In this document: positions 46,954 to 57,886 of the stretch, one piece after another
Position numbering within the stretch: the stretch's first letter is position 1
Layout of the letters: each line of letters begins with the position of its first letter
Origin: Spinacia oleracea
Lineage: Eukaryota; Streptophyta; Magnoliopsida; Caryophyllales; Amaranthaceae
Assembly (NCBI RefSeq): GCF_020520425.1
Contig: NC_079492.1
Span: forward strand, 71,353,671-71,417,670
Direction of reading: 5' to 3'
DNA: 64,000 nt
Made by a program: the position numbers and the translations under genes
Notes under the pieces: model-generated
Database searches by the model: none
Told to the model about the DNA's origin: nothing
Seen by the model: the letters and a program-made list of their open reading frames with translations, nothing else

Positions 46954-47331
46954 CGGGCTTGGTCGGTTAGTAAGGTTATGTAAATAACCTTATGACCTAA
47001 TTTCCAACTTACTGCAATCACAATTCAGATTACTCAAAACCCTAGAGACACAGAGAACCCTAATTCTCTCTGTGCCTCCAAAGTGAGTTCTTCCCAAAAA
47101 GCAAAAGTATCTTGATTAATTGTCTAAGCTACGATTATCAAAGACGGATCTGATCGTGTCGGTGAACCAAGTAGAGGAACGACAATTGGAGTTCTTTGTT
47201 CGTGTTCGTTGACGGATTATTGTGGAAAACACGCTTCGAATGTAAGTATGCTTAATCTGTGCTTTATACATGTTTCCTGGCTTTGGGGATTGTTCCGCAC
47301 ATGTTATTATGTTTAACTGTATTCCCCTACA
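46954..47331 (+). repeat. 3' LTR of element E, second part
   Basis: Continues from 36559 after the C-D insertion and matches 15156-15532 with two visible substitutions (near 46997 and 47256). It ends TATTCCCCTACA and is followed by the TTAGT duplication. Confidence 0.92.
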
Positions 47332-47336
47332 TTAGT

Positions 47337-48095
47337 GTCTAATAATTTTAATGAATTTTACTTATGACAGATTTTCATCTCTTACAGTAAAGTTTCATAG
47401 GTCTGTTCGATACTAGTCTTCCCAAAGTAAGTATCTATGCAAATGATTGCGACATTGCCATGTCCACATAGTTCAAGAAACATAACTACTAGTCATCTTG
47501 CATTCTAGTCGTCTAACGTTTTCTATGCGTTCATCTTTATAGAAAACTCCGACCAGGGACTATTTTCAACTTTTGACATTCAAGTTCACTTGATAGACAT
47601 TTCTTAGTCACAGGACTGGTACTGACAGTCTATCTTGAATATATCGTCAAATTGAAGGGACTCATCATTTAATAAACCATAAATTAAATGGAAAAATGAA
47701 TTCTATTCAATAATGTGAATGGTTAACCAATAATGTTTTACAAAGTATTAAACTCTAAAACTTTAAAACATTAAATAAGGACATCAAAGCCATTCTCCAA
47801 CATGTTTGATTCCCATAGTTGCAGTGTGCGAGTTGTGCTTCGCCTGCGGCAGAGGTTTAGTTAATGGATCTGAGATGTTGTCGTCAGTTCCAATCTTGCT
47901 TATCTCGACTTCTTTTCTTTCAACGAACTCTCGTAGAAGGTGAAATCTACGAAGTACATGCTTGACTCTCTGGTGGTGTCTATACTCCTTTGCCTGTGCA
48001 ATAGCTCCGTTATTATCACAATATAGAGCTATTCCGTGTTTTACATGGAATAGGGTCGAAATTCCTATTCCATACCTAGGTAAGAATAGGGTCAA
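47337..48095 (-). mobile_element. Element G, right part, with Copia pol remnant
   Basis: Continuation of G after the E insertion. 47337-47700 matches the non-coding 3' region of C-D, and 47784-48032 is the end of pol. Beyond about 48035 the Copia homology is cut off by unrelated repeats, so G has lost its 5' half. Confidence 0.75.
47784..48032 (-). pseudogene. Copia RNase H C-terminal fragment
   Basis: The minus strand encodes ALYCDNNGAIAQAKEY, KHVLRRFHLLREFVERKEVE, DDNISDPLTKPLPQAKH and MGIKHVGEWL, the conserved end of the Copia RNase H. In Copia elements this domain removes template RNA during reverse transcription. The open frame continues to 48095, but the extra residues come from an adjoining repeat. 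It is the only clearly coding pol piece of family 1 in the window and shows that the non-coding A and C-D copies derive from a Copia element. Confidence 0.85.
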
Positions 48096-48265
48096 TATTC
48101 CTATTCCTACTTAGGAATGGAATAGGGTTCTTAGCCCTATTCCATGTAAAACACAGAATAAGGTCAAGACCCCTATTCCGTGTCTTACATGGAATAGGGT
48201 TGAAATTCCTATTCCATACCTAGGTAAGAATAGGATTTCTGGTCCTATACCGTAAAAAAATATTA
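48036..48265. repeat. Inverted and tandem GGAATAGGG repeat segment
   Basis: CCTATTCC and GGAATAGGG phrases recur about ten times in both orientations. Longer shared pieces (ATTCCTATTCCATACCTAGG) occur at about 48060-48080 and 48206-48226. It interrupts the Copia fragment and may be a small foldback element. No duplication of flanking sequence was identified. Confidence 0.55.
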
Positions 48266-48286
48266 AAAATAAATAAATTATAACCT

Positions 48287-48386
48287 GTAACTCGGCCGTC
48301 ACCGATAGTGGAGGCGGCATCCCTTCTACTTGACCCGACGAGCTAGACTTTGACTTCTTCTTGGGACCCTTTTCAAACTCGTTCAT
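48287..48386 (-). other. Orphan exon-like segment (unknown protein)
   Basis: The minus strand has an ATG at 48386 opening 34 codons that encode a K/S-rich peptide (MNEFEKGPKKKSKSSSSG...). It ends at a plausible donor CAG|GTTATA near 48285. Upstream is a GGTGG minisatellite and no recognised promoter, and no downstream exon was found. It may be a captured first exon or chance. Confidence 0.2.
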
Positions 48387-48479
48387 GGTGGTGCGCCGGC
48401 GTTGGTGATGAAAAAAGAACAGAGCATTCGTGGATGGTGGTGCACCGGCGGTAATGAGGTGAATGGGGATGATTTCTCC

Positions 48480-48770
48480 GGCTATGGGTGGTGGATGAAG
48501 GTGGTGGGTGGCTGTGATAGTTGGAGGTGGTGGGTGGTGGTGGTGGATGCCGGTGGTGGGTGGTTGTGGTAGTTGGAGGTAGTGGGTGGATGGCGGTGGT
48601 GGGTGGAAGTGGTGGATGACGGTGGTGGATGACGGTGGTGGGTGGCGACAGTGGGTGGTGCCGGTGACAAGGAGGTGGATATATTATAGAAAGAGAAAGT
48701 GATGTATGAGTTGGGGTGGGGTTCGGGGGTGGGGGTGGGGGTGGGGTGGGGTGTATAAGCATAATATTAA
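48480..48770. repeat. GGTGG/GGTGGATG minisatellite
   Basis: G/T-rich tandem repeats with GGTGGTGGGTGG, GGTGGATG and a final GGGGTGGGGGT run (about 48715-48750). The minus-strand frame through it is a P/H/T-rich low-complexity peptide and is not credible as a gene. Confidence 0.75.
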
Positions 48771-48849
48771 ACGGGCGACCTGCGTAAAAGCGGGCGACAA
48801 ATAGCGTGGCATATACAATTAACTTCAATTAACATACAGTTAAGAATTA

Positions 48850-49176
48850 TTCACTCCGTCCCGGAATACTCGACCCGGTTTGACCGGCACAGAGTTTAAG
48901 GGACTTGAATTGACTTATTTAATTTAATAGGTAGTAGTTGATAGTGGGTATTATTTTAATGTAATTAGTGAGAAATATGTAAAGAGGTGGGGTTGAGGGA
49001 GAGTAAGGGTTGAATTTTTAATTAGTTTTTGTATGGAGTAGGGGGTAGGTGGGTTAATAGGGGTGGAGTGAGAAATTATATAATATTGTTAGAATATTTC
49101 CATTTTTATAAACTGGTCAACTATTAAGGGACGGCCCGATAAGAAAAACAGATCAAGTACTCCGGGACGGAGGGAG
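48850..49176. mobile_element. Stowaway-like MITE, 327 bp
   Basis: Ends TTCACTCCGTCCC and GGGACGGAGGGAG, the Stowaway/mariner terminal motif, flanked by TA (48848-48849 and 49177-49178). The inverted repeat extends about 25 bases through CGGAATACT/AGTACTCCG. The interior is non-coding. Confidence 0.85.
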
Positions 49177-49178
49177 TA

Positions 49179-49506
49179 CAAATATACAGTCTACTACCTA
49201 AAACTTAGAAAGATATTTAAAAAATTGCTATTAGATTGAAAAGTTTTCCAAATTATGAGAATCTGTAATTCGGAAACTGGAGATAAACAAGGTCCAACAA
49301 GATAATCCAAACCCAATAAGAGTACAATATTTTGATGGAACACAAACACAATGACAATTAATCAACATCTAATGTAACAACTCAAAAAAGAAAAAAAAAA
49401 AAGACCCATATAAAAACTGAGCAAACATCATCACTCCCACGAAGCAGTTGGACTTCTTTCACATCAAGTATCATCGCCGTCAATTACTTGCAGTTCAAAA
49501 ACAACA
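49179..49506 (+). promoter_or_regulatory. Upstream region of the ABITRAM-like gene
   Basis: About 330 bases between the Stowaway element and the start codon. No TATA box at a convincing spacing; there is an A-rich run at 49386-49402. The promoter and 5' UTR must lie here or within the MITE. Confidence 0.35.
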
Positions 49507-52500
49507 ATGACAGAAACTGTGAAATCAGGGGATGATTATGTCTCAATTTCTCTCTCCAAATCCCCTCTTAAACGTCAATTTGAAGAAGAACAACCTGAAA
49601 ACGAAGAAGATGAATTGAAGAGATTACTTCTACCTGATGTTTCCAATCTCCCTCTCTCTCCTCCTTCTTCTGTTGAAACTAATTTCGTCCGCTATTTTGC
49701 CATTGGTTAGCTTCTTTTCTCTCTTTGGGTTGCAGTTTTGAAGATAATGTCAATTGGGTATTGCTAATTTTTGTTGCAAAAGGGGTTAATTTATATTTTA
49801 ATGTGTAATTGTTTCTGTATTCAGATTTTATGAAAGCAGGACATGATCAATATGTGTATCGGCATGCGAATGGGTAATGATTTTGTCTATTGTATACTCT
49901 CTTTGTCTGGAATTAATTTTCGGGAGAGTAATACATTTAAATTTGAACTAGTAAGGCCACAACTAAATAAATTGGAAATGTATTTGTATTTTTATTAGTA
50001 GGGGACACTTTGCAAAGTTCATTGAGTATGCCTTGTTTTCAATTTTTATTGTTCTTTTTTCACGAAAAATAGTGATTAGTATGATTTTGCACTAAAGTTT
50101 CTAAACTCTTGTACTGAATGATAAAACTTTTTCATCTTCTCTTATTGCTAAACTTAATCTGTTGTGTGTGTTTTGACTGATGGGCAAATTTTGTGTTTTT
50201 TTGGGGGGAATAAACAGCTTGTGTGTAATTGGGTTGGCACAAACCCATGTAGCTCTTCAAGCTGAAGGAGGTGTTACCTCTGTAGATTTTAACGTTGGCA
50301 AGTCCGATCGTAGCGAATTGAAAGTCTCAGGCAAGCGCAAGAAGGTACTAAATTAGCTTCTGTTTTGTTCTTAGACTATACATATTGGAAGTTTGTTTTT
50401 GTTGTTATTTTGATATTTTAGTTATCGAAGGAAAAGCGGAAAGGGAATTGCATTAAAGTTTTGCCTACTTGTACCATGCTAGAAGAAAATTTTGTGCTTT
50501 TGTTAGGAAGAGATTAGAAGTTTTCCTCTTGTTGCGTTGTAAACAAGAGCTGAAAGAATGTAGTGGAGCTCTTTGCAGCTCTTCTTTCTGCCTTGTTTAT
50601 CAATCAAAGTCGTAAATAAGCAATATAGATCATTGATACAATTTAAAAAACAGGGTTGCGAATTAAGTTTCTCTGCAATTGCATCGCTTGAGGTCCAAAC
50701 CTTTAATGCATGGACTCTTCATTTCATCTCAAGTATCTATGGTAGATACTTGACAAGTTGACATTCCAAGTGGATATGATCGTTGTGTTCTTCTGTTGCA
50801 ACAGAAATTTAAATTATAATACCTTTCTAGCTCCTATTTATTATACATGTACTAAAAGGGAATTCCTTGTGAATGTGTCATACCGTAACTATTTACGCAC
50901 CAGATTATTTTGAGTTATAGAATGTTTTATGTATAACTCGTGGATCCATACCCCAAGTGTAACATCTTATACCTGTATCCTAGTTCAAGCATAGATGCAT
51001 TGCATAAACAAAACTGTAGGTGAATCACTTTATCATCTTAGTTCTCTGAACCTCGTATTACTCATTTCTATAAGCTTTTGTTTTGTGCATACCTTTTGAT
51101 AGGGAAACATAACCGAATACACTGAAATAATAATGTCAAACACTTGCAATCCTAAGCAAACTAGTATAGTATCATCCCCTTTCTTTTTCCAGGGAAACCT
51201 GCAAAAAGCAAGGGTTGTAGATTGCAGTTGAAGTTTGTTGCTTTTGTCAAGTACTCTTAGGCATTTGTTTGGTTGATCATGGGAAGTTATATTGGTTAGG
51301 GAGTTACTTCTCCCGTGTAGTTTTATTTCCTACAAATTGAGAATTGTTGATTGGTTAAACATAGGAAGTTTCCTATGGAAGTTCCATAATTTATGGGAAG
51401 GAATTTTCACTTTCTCTGTATTTTGATGTCAGCCAAACAAATACTTAGATGTAAATGGTTTTTGCTTATGTGAAACTAAGGTTTATGATCTAACTAAAAT
51501 TTAAATCTAAAGGAAGACAAACATCACCTATGAATCAAACATATATTGTCAATCCCTAGAAGGATATTGACTGGCAAAAATAGTGGATTATGTGACTGAA
51601 CCGTTGTGTTACTTTGTATTTTTATTTAAGAAATCCATACAGAAAATATACAAGATGGACCATGTACTCATCTGTGCTAATTGGTCTTAAAGGACCTTAA
51701 GGTCATTAATGCTCCACTTTTAGTTTCTGAGTTATCGTAGCCCCCTAATAATGTAATATGCAACAAATTGGTCTTCTTATTGAATTTGGTATGCTGGTCT
51801 CTAGGCACAAAATATGTTACATGCAGCCAGCAGTCCTGTAAGGCCGTAATAGCTCATCAAGGGTTTGGTCATTTGGTGCCTTCTTAGCTTCTCATATGGT
51901 GAGAGTAATTCAAGCCTTCCCTGAGTTAAATTTGTTGTTGACGTAGTCCAATTGTGCTTCAGATTCTGGACATTATTGCTTACTGATCACAGTGCTACGT
52001 TGAGCATATATTTTTATTTGGATGTGATGATTTCATGATTTTTATTCCCTTGGTTAGAATGAGTGATGCATAGATAAATTACGGCGCATATTACATTATA
52101 CAGTACTATTCTTCATTATTTGAGCTTCACCTGATAAAAGGTAATTATGCACTTGTGCAGAATGCACAACACTTTCAACCGAATAGTATTTTGTGCAATG
52201 TCCATACACTCCATAGTGGTGATGCTCCCTATATTGTGAGGTAAATTTTTTTGTTTCTGCCTGCTTCTCTTCCGCCTTATTTTGCCGCTCGGTATTCAGA
52301 GGTTCGGATGTCATAAACAGATGCTGTGTTAAAGGGCCATTGCTTGAAGTCAACAATAAACTTATCGAGAAGCCGGAACTGCTTAATACATCGGTGAGAA
52401 TTCTTTGTTATGTTCAGCAGGTCCTTGTATCTCAGCCCCAATGATAACCCCCCCTCCCCCCCCCCCCCCCCCCCCCAAACATGTAACTCTCTCCCCCCTC

Positions 52501-53288
52501 CCTCTTAGTCTATTTTCCCATTGATGAGCACTAACTATTGCCATGGTCCGGGGGGATGGAATGTACACAACTAGCAACTCATAAAACTCGCCTTTTGGAC
52601 TTGTTGATACTGTCTCCGCCCCGGAATGCTCGCCCCGCTTTCCTTATAAAGCCGTCCCGAAATACGCACAATTCCTATAAATGACATATTTTTCTAATTT
52701 TATATTATTTCTCTGACTTATATAAGGTCACATCTGTATTCCTAACGTCTAAAAGAACATTAACATATCACCCCTACCTTCCACCACCCTCAAAAAGTTG
52801 ACACATTTTCCACTAACTATATTTAAAAAATACTCAATATCAACCACCACCTAATTAAGTAATAAGTCAATCAAATTGCCTTAAATTATGTGCCGGTGCA
52901 AGTATTGCGGGATGGAAGGAATATTAGTGTAAATGCAACCTTGATTTGCTATTGTAGGAAATTTAACAAAATCCTGTGAATTCTGATTATCTGATATGCG
53001 TCATTCCTTCATTTTGGATTTGAAATGGTTGCAAATATAACATAGATTGACGGAGTCATATGTTTCAGGTTGAGAGTTGGTTGGAAACACAGGTTAACTG
53101 AACTGGGTTACTCACTTGGCTATACAACGAATTATTTCTGTTATTCAACTTTACCATTTGTCTTGATATTTCAGGCTGAAAGAGATGGTTATATTGCAAT
53201 TGTTATGCCAAGACCAGGAGATTGGCTTAAGATTAAGGAATCGCTTGTGAGTTATGACGAGTTCAAGAAATTACGAAATCTCAGCTGA
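49507..53288 (+). CDS. ABITRAM/Simiate (FAM206) homologue, six exons
   Basis: Exons: 49507-49705, 49825-49873, 50218-50344, 52161-52240, 52321-52393 and 53175-53288. All borders are GT-AG, and the phases join to 213 residues. Residues 1-55 are an acidic, probably disordered plant-specific extension. The conserved core starts at about residue 70 with GHDQYVYRHANGLCVIGLAQTH, continues through VTSVDFNV, LKVSGKRKK and ILCNVHTL, then CCVKGPLLEVNNKLIEKPELL, and ends with DGYIAIVMPRPGDWLKIKESL. This matches the animal protein Simiate/ABITRAM, whose core resembles the glycine-cleavage H-protein/biotinyl fold and which was linked to actin filaments and nuclear speckles. The function in plants is not known to me. 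The start is the first ATG and keeps the frame. Introns 3 (1.8 kb) and 5 (0.8 kb) carry transposon insertions. The fourth exon is only 80 bases, so automatic annotation could miss it. Confidence 0.85.
51260..51444. mobile_element. Tourist-like MITE in intron 3, 185 bp
   Basis: Ends GGCATTTGTTTGGTTG and CAGCCAAACAAATAC form an inverted repeat of about 15 bases. Both sides are flanked by TTA (51257-51259 and 51445-51447), the 3-bp duplication preferred by PIF/Harbinger elements. No coding sequence. Confidence 0.7.
52448..52476. repeat. Poly(C) tract in intron 5
   Basis: A run of C with one T, about 29 bases, between exons 5 and 6 of the ABITRAM-like gene. On the minus strand it is G-rich enough to form a G-quadruplex. 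Its length in the assembly may be unreliable. Confidence 0.8.
52610..52921. mobile_element. Diverged Stowaway-like MITE in intron 5, 312 bp
   Basis: The ends CTGTCTCCGCCCC and GGGATGGAAGGAA are degenerate Stowaway termini flanked by TA (52608-52609 and 52922-52923). The interior resembles the element at 48850-49176 (CGGAATGCTCG, CACCACC..TAATTAAGTAATAAGTCAA) but is older. Confidence 0.65.
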
Positions 53289-53513
53289 TGTATCTATTGC
53301 TTACAATGCAGCTGATCGTAGGCTCTAAATATACCTGCCATAGAACAGGTTACAGGTCCAAGCAGCTCCTTGTAATTGTTTCCAAGACGCTGGGAGGTTG
53401 GAGCGTTCATCCAGATGTCAAAGCCATAAGTATCGTACCCAAGATTAGGCCTTCTGAGGCCAAATCGTGATTCCTCCTATGTTGTACTAGTATGATTTTC
53501 TTTATGTATACAA
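53289..53513 (+). other. 3' UTR of the ABITRAM-like gene
   Basis: About 225 bases from the stop codon to an AATAAA at 53512-53517, the likely polyadenylation signal. The MULE at 53523 inserted a few bases beyond it; the 9-bp duplication overlaps the last bases of the signal. Confidence 0.5.
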
Positions 53514-53522
53514 TAAATATTA

Positions 53523-54512
53523 GGAATAATTGACAGGAAAAATCCCAACTTTGAACGTTTCACTTTTATTAATCCCAACTATGGTTTTTTTTTTTAATAA
53601 TCCAAACTTTTACCCCTAATGACTTTTAACAATCCCAAAAACCGGTAACCTGTTAAAATGGTAAACACTTGCAAACTTGGACTTGGGCTTTTAGTTTCTC
53701 TCTAAAAAATTTGGTACACGTCATTCATTCAATATCCATTCACCCAAAGTTAAACCCTTTTTGTTTTTCATCTGCTGTAAAATAAAATAAAAACAAAAAT
53801 CAAACACCTTCCATGCTCGTATGTTTAACCTTAGATTGTAATTTGACAATTTTTCGATTTTAAAAGGAGGTTCATTTTGACATTTTTGTTTTTACTTTGT
53901 GTTATTTGTTTAATTTGGCAGGTAAATAAACTTAAATCATACTACATCATCTTCATCGTGCTTCATTTGGTAACCACCATTTCTGCTATGGTTGTATCCC
54001 TTTCAAATAACTGAAATCAAAGGTCATCAACCTTGTTACTACTAGTAAGTTACTGGTAGTAACCCATTTAAATAAATTGAACTCTGTATCCTTTAAAAAA
54101 AAACCCAAAGGAATACACCCCCTTGAACCCGAAAATGACCCGGTGGATCTAACATATGAGGTTTAATTCGTTCAGCTATTAAATGTCACATTAAAATATG
54201 AGGTTTGAAAACATTTAAAATTTTGGGTGGAGAATCAAAGAAAATGACGAAATGAGAAACAAGGGTTATAAGGAGATTTATTAAGGAAAATAAATAAGGG
54301 GAAATAAATGCATTTAAAGAAAAAAAAACTAACTCTCTATTGTCATGTCAGCGCCACGCCATACATTACCTGCTACAGTAAGTAACTTACCTGCTAGGCC
54401 CGTTAAAAGTCAATAGGTGTAAAAGTTCGGATTATTAAAAATAAACTTATAGTTGGGATTATTAAAAGCAAACCACCTAAAGCTAGTTGGGATTATTCTG
54501 GTCAATTAATCC
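53523..54512. mobile_element. Mutator-like element (non-autonomous), 990 bp
   Basis: A perfect 9-bp duplication TAAATATTA flanks it (53514-53522 and 54513-54521). The ends GGAATAATTGACAGG and GGATTAATTGACCAG (right end reversed) begin inverted repeats of about 110 bases with shared blocks AATCCCAACTA and AACTTTTACMCCTA. The interior is non-coding. The 9-bp duplication and long inverted repeats are MULE features. Confidence 0.82.
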
Positions 54513-54521
54513 TAAATATTA

Positions 54522-55453
54522 TGGAAATTTTTGTTTTGCTCGAGTCTTGTACTCTTGTGTTTTTTAATTTTGCCCCCAACCCCTATGGCAAAGGAAAAAT
54601 AAATGGTATGAGGAAGTGGAACAAGTAAACTGGGACACTCTAAAAAGGAAAATGCGACAAGTAAAAAGGAATAAAAACTAGAAATTTTACTTAAGATTTG
54701 GGAACACAGTTTACAAGAGTTAAAGACCAGAAAGAAAAGGAGGATAGGTGGCAGCTTGGCGGTTGAAGGGGAGGGGGGTAGGAAACTAGGGGAGGCGTGG
54801 CGGTGGTAGTTAATAACTTAATATTTACCTTCCAAAAATGGTAAATCTCCCACCACCCCCTATTCCCCTAAGTAGGTCATAGCTTAAAATAGAGAATAAA
54901 ACATAGGTTTTCGTTTAACCATCCCTATCGAATCCCATCCAATGCACCACCTTTCTATTTGAGACTCTGTTATCCCCTAATTTACTCTCCATTCTGAGTA
55001 TTCCCTTAGATAATTTTGTTTTATGTTCACTAACATGGTAATAAACTAATAATAGTATTATTGCCTACAAGCATTAATTTTCATCAATATATGCTAGTTG
55101 CTGCAAAGGCAGGATATGATGCTTCTAAAACCTTAATTCATGACAGGAAGTCAGAAAAACTTGCGTTTGATCAACTGTAAAAAAAGATGTGGAATTAATG
55201 TCATTACTCAAACTCGAACAATCAAAAAATGAGTTCAACCTTTTATGTATTACATTACAGTGCATAAATCATCAAAAACTAATCAATTTCACTCTAACAT
55301 ATGTATGTATGTATCATGTATGTATGTGGAATAAAATCAAGAGCTGTTCTGTTTTTTGTAAACCAAAAAAAAAATCCTAGTGGCTAATTTCTATCCAAAG
55401 ACGTACACTGAGCGGCGAGCGCGTGCCAAGATGGCTTCCATTGTACGTCGTTA
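54522..55453. other. Intergenic region, no gene seen
   Basis: AT-rich with a short G-rich patch (54757-54800) and a TATG microsatellite at about 55303-55328. The right end would be the 3' UTR of the UPF0496 gene on the minus strand. Confidence 0.4.
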
Positions 55454-56849
55454 TCAAGTCAAAGGGGCTAATATTTGTTGAAGAACTAATCTCCTTGATC
55501 TGTTAATAGTTAAAAAGCACAAGTAAATATGTTGTTCAAGTTCATCCAACTCTTCTTGAAACCCTTGTTGATGCATTTGCATATTCCTTAATGCTTCCTT
55601 AATCACTTGATGGTTCTTCCCATTCCTTACACACATCTCTGCAATCTGTCTCTTATGCTCAACTTCGTCGTGTACCCGTGTCACAAGCCTCCCCACTGTA
55701 TCAAAGTCATTGATAAAAGTATAAATTCCCCTAGCCGCCACATCTAGTTGTGACCCTAGGTGTTTAAGGAAGTTTGTCTTGAGTGATCCTCCACCTTTTA
55801 CTTTGTCCATTATCATACCCGTGGAAAATGGCAATAATAGCCCTGGTGCCCCTAATATTCCTACCACTGTATGCATTGCTAATGCCAGTAATGCCACAGC
55901 AAGCACCGTGTAAGTAATCACAAAACCATACCCAGCTGTCTTCTTGTAAAACCGCGTAAACTTCTCCTTTCGCTTGATTTTTCTCTTCTTTAAGTTCAAT
56001 TTTCGAAGCAGATGAGTATATCTGTCATGGATTAAACGGAAATCCACGGCACCATTGTTGATGATATCTGATAAAGGATTGTTTCGGCTAGCAAAGGAAG
56101 CTAGCATTTTATGGCATTCTTCATCACTTAAATAACCTTGTTCGTCTTCTTCTGATAACTTGAGCACCTTTTTAATAAGGCGGTGGTTAGACCGAGTTTT
56201 GTGGATTCCTCTTAGGAGCAATTCACATGTATTACAAGCCTCCAGACTGGCACCAAAGTATTCAACAAGAAGAGATTGGAGATTCGACGATTTTATGACA
56301 TCGATCACAGCCTCTTGCCGAGGTTCTAGAAGGAGATCGGAGAGGTTTTGCATATAAAATGGAAGCGGAGATGAAACAGAGGATGACGGGGACGGGGACG
56401 GGGACGGGGACGGGGACGGGGACGAGGACGGGAACGAACAATGTGATGATGAAGGTGAAGGTGATGCTTGATTCAAAGAAGATGAAGAATGCTTGTCGTC
56501 TAAGGTTGCTTTTGGTGATTTTGTTAGCTCAACTTGAACTTTGCTCCATATTTCCATATACGATTTAGTCCTAAATACTCCCTTGTACTCTTCATTCACA
56601 TTTAGCTTCCCACATAAGCTACCTTCTTTCTCATCTTTCCTCTTTGATTTTCCTACAAAAACCACAAACACAAATCACATCAGTACCAAATTAAACATCT
56701 AATTGAAAAATCATCTCCGTTATTCAAGAAAATTCAACACGTGAAAGATTCGTTAAGTTCTTACCATGGTTAGAAGAAAACGAAGATTTGAGCTTATTGG
56801 ACCACGAAACCCTCTTGCTCTTTGAAGAAATAAGATCGTTGTTCATCAT
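55454..56849 (-). CDS. UPF0496 (DUF677) membrane protein, two exons
   Basis: Exon 1 is 56849-56765 and exon 2 is 56652-55454; the intron has GT-AG borders and phase 1, giving 427 residues. The N-terminus is basic and serine-rich. A long S/P run (about residues 104-123), encoded by a GGGGAC repeat at 56390-56430, precedes the conserved core beginning FYMQNLSDLLLEPRQEAV. A hydrophobic segment near residues 269-304 (FVITYTVLAVALLALAMHTVV then a GAPGLLLPF turn) is the typical membrane anchor. Coiled-coil-like helices follow (VHDEVEHKRQIAEM, LRNMQMHQQGFQEELDELEQHIY). The family includes At14a-like proteins, linked to wall-membrane contact and stress responses; the biochemical role is unclear. The upstream of two adjacent ATGs was chosen. 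A TATA-like TATATAAA on the minus strand lies near 56950-56958, about 105 bases upstream. The gene appears intact. Confidence 0.88.
56390..56430. repeat. GGGGAC hexanucleotide repeat in a coding exon
   Basis: About six perfect or near-perfect GGGGAC units on the plus strand, read as Ser-Pro dipeptides in the UPF0496 gene. A length change by whole units would keep the frame. Confidence 0.8.
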
Positions 56850-57713
56850 TTATGAATCAAAATATATTTATTTGAGAGAAAAAGAGAGTGCTTATTAGTT
56901 AACTGGTTAAGTCTATATGGGTATATGAATGTATTGTGATTAAGTTTGAGTTTATATATGTTTTAGGTAGGGAGAGAAAGTAGAGAGAGAAGGAGAATTA
57001 AGTGGGAAGAGAACAAGAAACTCGTTTGGCAGTTGTGTATAAATACTACGAATTTGTTATATTGTGGCTTTGGCAACACGATAACGTCTAGCATACGTGT
57101 ATTATTCATGACCTATAATTTTGGTGCATGATTCTGTTTTTGTTACTCGTATGTTTTTATTTGTGTAAGGCTTTTGGACAAGCTAAGATGTTTTGTGTAA
57201 AGGTATCACTATAAGAAAATGATAGTGGTAGGTACGAGAGATAAAAACTAACATCAACGGTTTTATCCACACGTATGATAAATTTTATCACTAACTCAAA
57301 ATATCTATCAAAAATCTATAAGGGACAAAAGGATAATCAAAATCTAAAAGTATTATTGATTCATTTTATTGTATGGACAATTTCCATGATCTTTGGGGAC
57401 CTCATTAAGGGGACATAATCGTGTCTAATCAGGTCTATAAATTTCAATCGGGTCATATAATTTACTCTTTAAAGGGTACATTATTGTAATTAGGTCTAAT
57501 CGGGTTCAATCAGGTGTAATAAGTTTCATAAGTTTTAATCAGATCAGGTGAAGTCTAATAAGTTCATATAAATTTATGTCTCAGCGGGTGAATAACAAGA
57601 CGTTCTTATCCTTTTCTAACAAGTACTTGGTATTATAATTTAATCTCAAACAAGAAATGGACTACACCAATATTGAAATGAACTGAACAAGCTTCTATAA
57701 TATGTACGGAGTA
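56850..57713. other. Upstream region of the UPF0496 gene and intergenic DNA
   Basis: The first 150 bases hold the 5' UTR, TATA-like motif and a GAGA-rich stretch (56960-57000). The rest shows no gene. The motif CACTATAAGAAAATG at 57208 resembles a CACTA end without a partner. The last 12 bases (57702-57713) are the left duplication of the SINE. Confidence 0.4.
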
Positions 57714-57874
57714 TGTAGGATTGAGGTTGGCTCAAGTGGTGAGCTCCCCCTTCTTCCCTAGCATTGTTTATGGTTTGATTCATACCCTAAGCAAATGTTT
57801 GGGATTTAAATTGGGGGAGGGGGGGTTAGGAGGGTATAAGGCTAATGGGCCTCTTGGTTCGGGGCCAAAAAAAA
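57714..57874 (+). mobile_element. tRNA-derived SINE, about 160 bp
   Basis: The element carries TGGCTCAAGTGGT (A-box-like, about 57729-57741) and GGTTTGATTC (B-box-like, about 57772-57781). These are spaced as in an internal Pol III promoter, and the element ends in a poly(A) run. A 12-bp duplication ATGTACGGAGTA flanks it (57702-57713 and 57875-57886). Confidence 0.75.
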
Positions 57875-57886
57875 ATGTACGGAGTA

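Noticed and set aside
48373..48828. Proline/histidine/threonine-rich frame of 151 codons
   Set aside because: It is a translation of the GGTGG minisatellite, with no start context or conserved domain.
57208..57222. CACTATAAGAAAATG as a CACTA transposon end
   Set aside because: No complementary end within several kilobases and no 3-bp duplication could be shown.
57729..57790. A-box and B-box motifs considered as a tRNA gene
   Set aside because: No cloverleaf or acceptor stem can be formed; the poly(A) tail and target duplication make it a SINE.
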